Origin: Chloromonas sp. AAM2
Lineage: Eukaryota; Chlorophyta; Chlorophyceae; Chlamydomonadales; Chlamydomonadaceae
Direction: 5' to 3'
Length of the DNA: 12,044 nucleotides
Assembly: GCA_004335635.1 (NCBI GenBank)
Contig: QAXH01000812.1
Span: forward strand, 1-12,044
Below are positions 9,407 through 12,044 of the stretch, in pieces. The notes beneath the pieces are model-generated. The model was not told the origin of the DNA, ran no database searches, and saw nothing but the letters and a program-made list of their open reading frames with translations. Position 1 is the stretch's first letter; each line of letters begins with the position of its first letter. The position numbers and the translations under genes were made by a program.

Positions 9407-9636
9407 CGCTTCCGCCTTCGCCTGAGACAACACATAATGCTGATTTGGGTTCTGCATGGTGGCATGTTCCTTCCACTGCACTTGGAGGGCAAGGAGCCGT
9501 ATCTCGTTCAAGACCTGCTTGGCTGTGGCAAGGCAAGATGGTCAGGAAAACATGATGGTGATGTTCAGCTCATGTTCAGCAGCTGACCTGCTTTGCTGCC
9601 ACGTCCGCTAAAGCAAGCAGCGCGTCAAACATGTCC
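9407..9636 (-). CDS. Candidate minus-strand gene fragment with helical exons, unrecognised
   Basis: Two exon-like pieces lie on the minus strand. The first, 9636-9588, follows a pyrimidine-containing acceptor ending CCGCAG and reads DMFDALLALADVAAKQ, then a GTCAGC donor. After a 73-bp intron ending AAGCAG, the second, 9514-9407, is exactly 36 codons: VLNEIRLLALQVQWKEHATM, then QNPNQHYVLSQAKAEA, then a GTAGGC donor. The phase-0 junction, helix-forming composition without stops and matching splice signals favour a real or formerly real gene. A possible next exon (about 9265-9164) would be hydrophilic and end at GTGAGC. No start codon context, stop or conserved domain is identified, and I do not recognise the protein. 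Confidence 0.3.
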
Positions 9637-10069
9637 CTGCGGTTGCAACAAGGGATACAAGCGGCCTCTCAGAAATCTTGTGCTCCGTCTGTTGCGACCA
9701 GTGAAGTCGTATTCGACAGACGGTGCTCTTTGCGCTCGCAGCTCGTGCCCATAATGTTGCTTGTGTCGATCAGAGCATGCTGTAGTTTGCTGTTCCTAGA
9801 ATCCAAGGCTCTGTCTGCACCTGAACTTGCTTCAGTCGCGCAGTTCGGCTTGCCTCTTGCCTGCAAATGCGCGTAGGCGTTAGTTGGTGATCGTGGAAGC
9901 TCTGCTGCATGTCCTGCTGTTGCACCGGGCGAGGGTCAGCGAGGCCGGTGGCGATCGTCCGGTGGCGGAGATTGGCGTCATCAATCCTGGACCATAGCCC
10001 GAGACATCAAGCCACAGGCGATGGTTGCCACGATGCAGCAACTTCTTAACAGCAAAGCAACAGACATCT
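9637..10069. other. Spacer, no confident gene
   Basis: Frames at 9631-9876 (plus) and 9669-9866 (minus) overlap and neither looks like a known protein. The minus strand could carry upstream exons of the cluster ending at 9636, but I could not connect any. Nothing else was seen. Confidence 0.4.
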
Positions 10070-10093
10070 AGAAGGAGACAGGAGAAGGAGACA
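10070..10093. repeat. 13-bp period tandem duplication AGAAGGAGACA
   Basis: AGAAGGAGACA occurs at 10070-10080 and 10083-10093, separated by GG. It forms a purine-rich patch just ahead of the hairpin at 10122. Confidence 0.7.
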
Positions 10094-10121
10094 AAGTGTG
10101 ACAGTGGTTAGCAACAGATGA

Positions 10122-10157
10122 AACGGTCATCTGTGCCGCTTGGCACCGATGACCGTT
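10122..10157. repeat. Strong hairpin with a competing alternative fold
   Basis: Arms AACGGTCATC (10122-10131) and GATGACCGTT (10148-10157) are perfectly complementary. Inside, after one T/C mismatch, GTGCC (10133-10137) pairs with GGCAC (10142-10146) around a GCTT loop, giving 15 base pairs in all. The left arm also takes part in CAGATGA/TCATCTG (10115-10121 with 10127-10133), so two folds exclude each other. There is no poly-T tail, so a terminator role is not indicated. Confidence 0.75.
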
Positions 10158-10195
10158 CCTAACCCAAACTTTTGCGCGGGATGATATCAGAGGCC

Positions 10196-10241
10196 GTGAT
10201 GTCATCAACGGTGATGTCATCAATCACCCTGACTGCTATAT
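10196..10241 (+). promoter_or_regulatory. Possible promoter: tandem GTGATGTCATCAA plus TATA-like site
   Basis: GTGATGTCATCAA is repeated at 10196-10208 and 10211-10223, a 15-bp period. Each copy contains a TGATGTCA core resembling bZIP/CRE-type sites. CTATATG, with TATAT at 10237-10241, follows about 15 bases later and lies 50 bases before the ATG at 10287, suitable spacing for a TATA promoter with a short leader. An E2F-like TTTTGCGCGGG lies at 10170-10180. This is inference from layout only. Confidence 0.3.
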
Positions 10242-10286
10242 GTTCGGTTCGCGTCGTGCGTTCGTGGTTGTGTTCGACACTGAATC

Positions 10287-10430
10287 ATGAGAGATGCTCA
10301 CGTCTGTCAACAGACGTTTGACAGACTTGGGTCGCTCCACAGGCTCTTGCCTGTGCTGCAGGATGTGGATGCCAATCAGCACAACATTGAACGATTTGCA
10401 CGTGTGTGTCAGGCCCCATTTTGGGTCTAA
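10287..10430 (+). CDS. Small 47-residue open frame, unrecognised
   Basis: The frame begins ATGAGAGATGC and reads MRDAHVCQQTFDRLGSLHRL, then LPVLQDVDANQHNIERFARV, then CQAPFWV and TAA. Composition is protein-like (amphipathic, Leu/Val/Arg/Asp), and it starts 50 bases after a TATA-like site. A GTCTAA donor-like site overlaps the end, so it could be a first exon rather than a complete small gene. A different plus frame (10294-10566) is open for longer but gives a less plausible protein and runs through the inverted repeat. Function unknown. Confidence 0.3.
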   Translation: MRDAHVCQQTFDRLGSLHRLLPVLQDVDANQHNIERFARVCQAPFWV

Positions 10431-10493
10431 CGAGGTATGCGGTCAGGATAGCACCTCGAGGGGTTGGCCACCACCATTACTGTCCTGGCGTGT

Positions 10494-10549
10494 CGCAATC
10501 CCCTTCACATGTAGGTTGGACGGCTTGGAATCCGTCCCCTCTTGTGACA
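10494..10549 (-). repeat. Right copy of the 56-bp inverted repeat (candidate terminal inverted repeat)
   Basis: This is the reverse-complement partner of 5277-5332, differing at about six positions, with its outer end at TTGTGACA (10542-10549). Together the copies would delimit a 5273-bp segment. Just outside lies a second GTGTGACA, a small local duplication of the terminal bases. No matching target-site duplication was found. Confidence 0.75.
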
Positions 10550-11021
10550 GTGTGACAACAAAATAATGGGGCATCACGAGCATGCTGTTCGTGCAGCGAG
10601 GTACACTGACGGTCCGGCACTACTTGGCCATGAGCGGAGTCGGCATACGTGACACAACAAACGACAGCCCAGCGAAGAGCAGTCTGCTCACTACAGGAGT
10701 AGTAATTGGAACAGCCACCATGTACCACTCCAGTTGAACTACGTTTTGGAACTGACCAGCAAGCAAAACTGCCGGGAACTCTCCACACTTTTGCATATTG
10801 GCGGGATGGATCATGACTTGCACCACCCAAACTGACCCGCACTGCGACCAACACGTTCACCCCAGCAGACAGAGTGCGTCAGCCCGCATAAAAGGTCTGT
10901 GTGAGTTTGCAACGCCTGTCATAGGAATCTGAGAGTTTTTGTGTGAGAGAGCACTGAATTTTTAATGCTGGAGTACAGTCCACTGAGTGTGGGAATGGGG
11001 CTGAATAGAATAACCACGATA

Positions 11022-11119
11022 GCAGGTGGAACAAGAACGAAAGAAAGATTGGGGACGCCGGTCGGCGCAAGTAAGGAGTCTGGGTGGTTAAGCCCAACCC
11101 GCGTGCAGGTGGAACAAGA
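11022..11119. repeat. Direct repeat GCAGGTGGAACAAGA, 83 bp apart
   Basis: The identical 15-mer occurs at 11022-11036 and 11105-11119. The sequence between the copies does not otherwise repeat. Confidence 0.7.
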
Positions 11120-11225
11120 GCCACACGCAACAGTCCTAAGCCAGTTTAGGGCACGTCCATGCACGTGAGGACACCAATTGAGGGGATATGGCTGCCACAT
11201 CCTGCACATTGTATTGCTTGTATTG

Positions 11226-11334
11226 TTGTTGGCTGCCACAGACAGCAGACATGTCAATGAAGCATGACGGCGGGGCTGGGCATAACATAGCCCATGGAGG
11301 AGTTGTTGGCTGCCAACCTGCCAATGAAGCATGA
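11226..11334. repeat. Diverged direct duplication (TTGTTGGCTGCCA ... CAATGAAGCATGA)
   Basis: TTGTTGGCTGCCA at 11226-11238 is followed by CAATGAAGCATGA at 11255-11267. The same pair recurs in order at 11303-11315 and 11322-11334 with a shorter spacer (6 instead of 16 bases). This indicates an older duplication with an internal deletion or insertion. Confidence 0.65.
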
Positions 11335-11773
11335 TCATGATATGCCGTTAAAAAGACCGTGTAAAAGCAAGTGCCCACGACTAGGCAGGTCACGCACACT
11401 AGCAAAAACAAAATGCGAGATGAATGCTTGAACAAGGACGCAGGCAGCAGTCATCCCAGCCCTGACCAGTTGTCAAACAATGCACAAGCAAGCTCTTTTG
11501 CCCCAGGTAGACTGTTGCACAAGTGTAGTCTGTGGTGATACTTAGACTGAAGTACTGCTTTGCCATTTGAACAATCAAAGCAACCAACGGTCAGTAGCCT
11601 GAGGGTCCAGCAGATGGCAATTCATGGCCATAGCTGCAGACCTCAAGCGATTGCAGTTGTGCGGTACTGTTGGTGCAATGAAAATGCCGCGCTCATGAAG
11701 GAGCATAAATCAGCATAGCGCCAGGAAAAAAAAGATGTTTGCCAGTTCTGGGACAATTCCTGGACTAGGCAGT

Positions 11774-11819
11774 TTTTCAGATGTGGTTTTTCGCTAAATC
11801 TGAAAATTTGCTAAATCTG
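11774..11819. repeat. Inverted and direct repeat cluster around GCTAAATCTG
   Basis: TTTTCAGAT (11774-11782) is the inverse of ATCTGAAAA (11798-11806) across a 15-base loop. GCTAAATCTG is directly repeated at 11793-11802 and 11810-11819. The patch is AT-rich and might be the edge of a small mobile element, but I see no second end. Confidence 0.5.
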
Positions 11820-12044
11820 GTAACCTTTGACATGATTTCGAGCTATATTTCCTGCAAATTGTATCAATGTGTAAACAACTCCTAGCCCGTTACGAGACAT
11901 GACAACTTGAATGCATTATGAGACAACATAACAATCGTCATTCAGGATCTGGTGCGCTTGAATGTGCACTGAACACTCAAGATGGTGTGATCCTCAACTG
12001 ATTAGTTTCAAATGAGCACTGGTCAGACCACACATGTCAAGTAC

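Larger units (their letters stand above)
10550..12044. other. Noncoding flank, no confident gene
   Basis: The minus strand at 10620-10860 has overlapping open frames; one reads NVVQLEWYMVAVPITTPVV, superficially protein-like but without borders or a known family. From about 10880 onward the sequence becomes AT-richer, with short open frames only. Short direct and inverted repeats are listed separately. No tRNA, rRNA or telomere-like repeat was seen. Confidence 0.5.

Noticed and set aside
10620..10826. Minus-strand frame reading NVVQLEWYMVAVPITTPVV
   Set aside because: Protein-like in part, but it overlaps another open frame on the same strand and has no start context, splice sites or known family.
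1..12044. CRISPR array, bacterial operon, phage or toxin-antitoxin module
   Set aside because: Spliceosomal introns and algal protein families show a eukaryotic nuclear locus; the only regular array has a 76-bp period without spacers.

Overview
The window looks like nuclear DNA of a volvocine (chlamydomonadalean) green alga. The signs are GC-rich exons alternating with 100-320 bp GT-AG introns of lower GC, a TGTAA-type polyadenylation signal, Ala/Gly/Ser/Gln-rich low-complexity inserts inside a conserved protein, and a fragment of a pherophorin extracellular-matrix domain. Pherophorins are known from this lineage. The species cannot be fixed from the sequence.

Region 1 (2-4365, + strand) is the one secure gene. 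It covers ten exons of a UVRAG/VPS38-type subunit of the class III phosphatidylinositol 3-kinase complex II; the 5' end lies outside the window. Nine introns join with consistent reading phase. The product has a disordered N-terminal part, a coiled coil, a Gly/Ser-rich insert and the conserved C-terminal block (ALGY, LRYPV, YAVYLLNKD). The segment just before the last conserved block can be spliced in two ways that both keep the frame.

Region 2 (4366-5276) is the 3' flank: a likely polyadenylation signal, a 14-codon exon-like segment, a three-copy 76-bp tandem array (4791-5020) and a 10-bp tandem duplication.

Region 3 (5277-10549) is bounded by two 56-bp inverted copies of one sequence (about 89% identical), 5.2 kb apart. 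Inside are exons of a pherophorin-like domain (5621-6009, perhaps on to about 6400), two weak minus-strand exon clusters (7397-7738 and 9407-9636), and near the right end a compact stretch with a stable hairpin, short tandem repeats, a TATA-like site and a 47-codon frame. This could be a degraded DNA transposon that carries gene fragments, or two unrelated insertions of one repeat family.

Region 4 (10550-12044) is AT-richer, with no convincing gene and several short direct and inverted repeats.

Apart from the VPS38 gene, nothing here shows genes working together. The pherophorin fragment would belong to the extracellular matrix, which is unrelated to the membrane-traffic role of VPS38.
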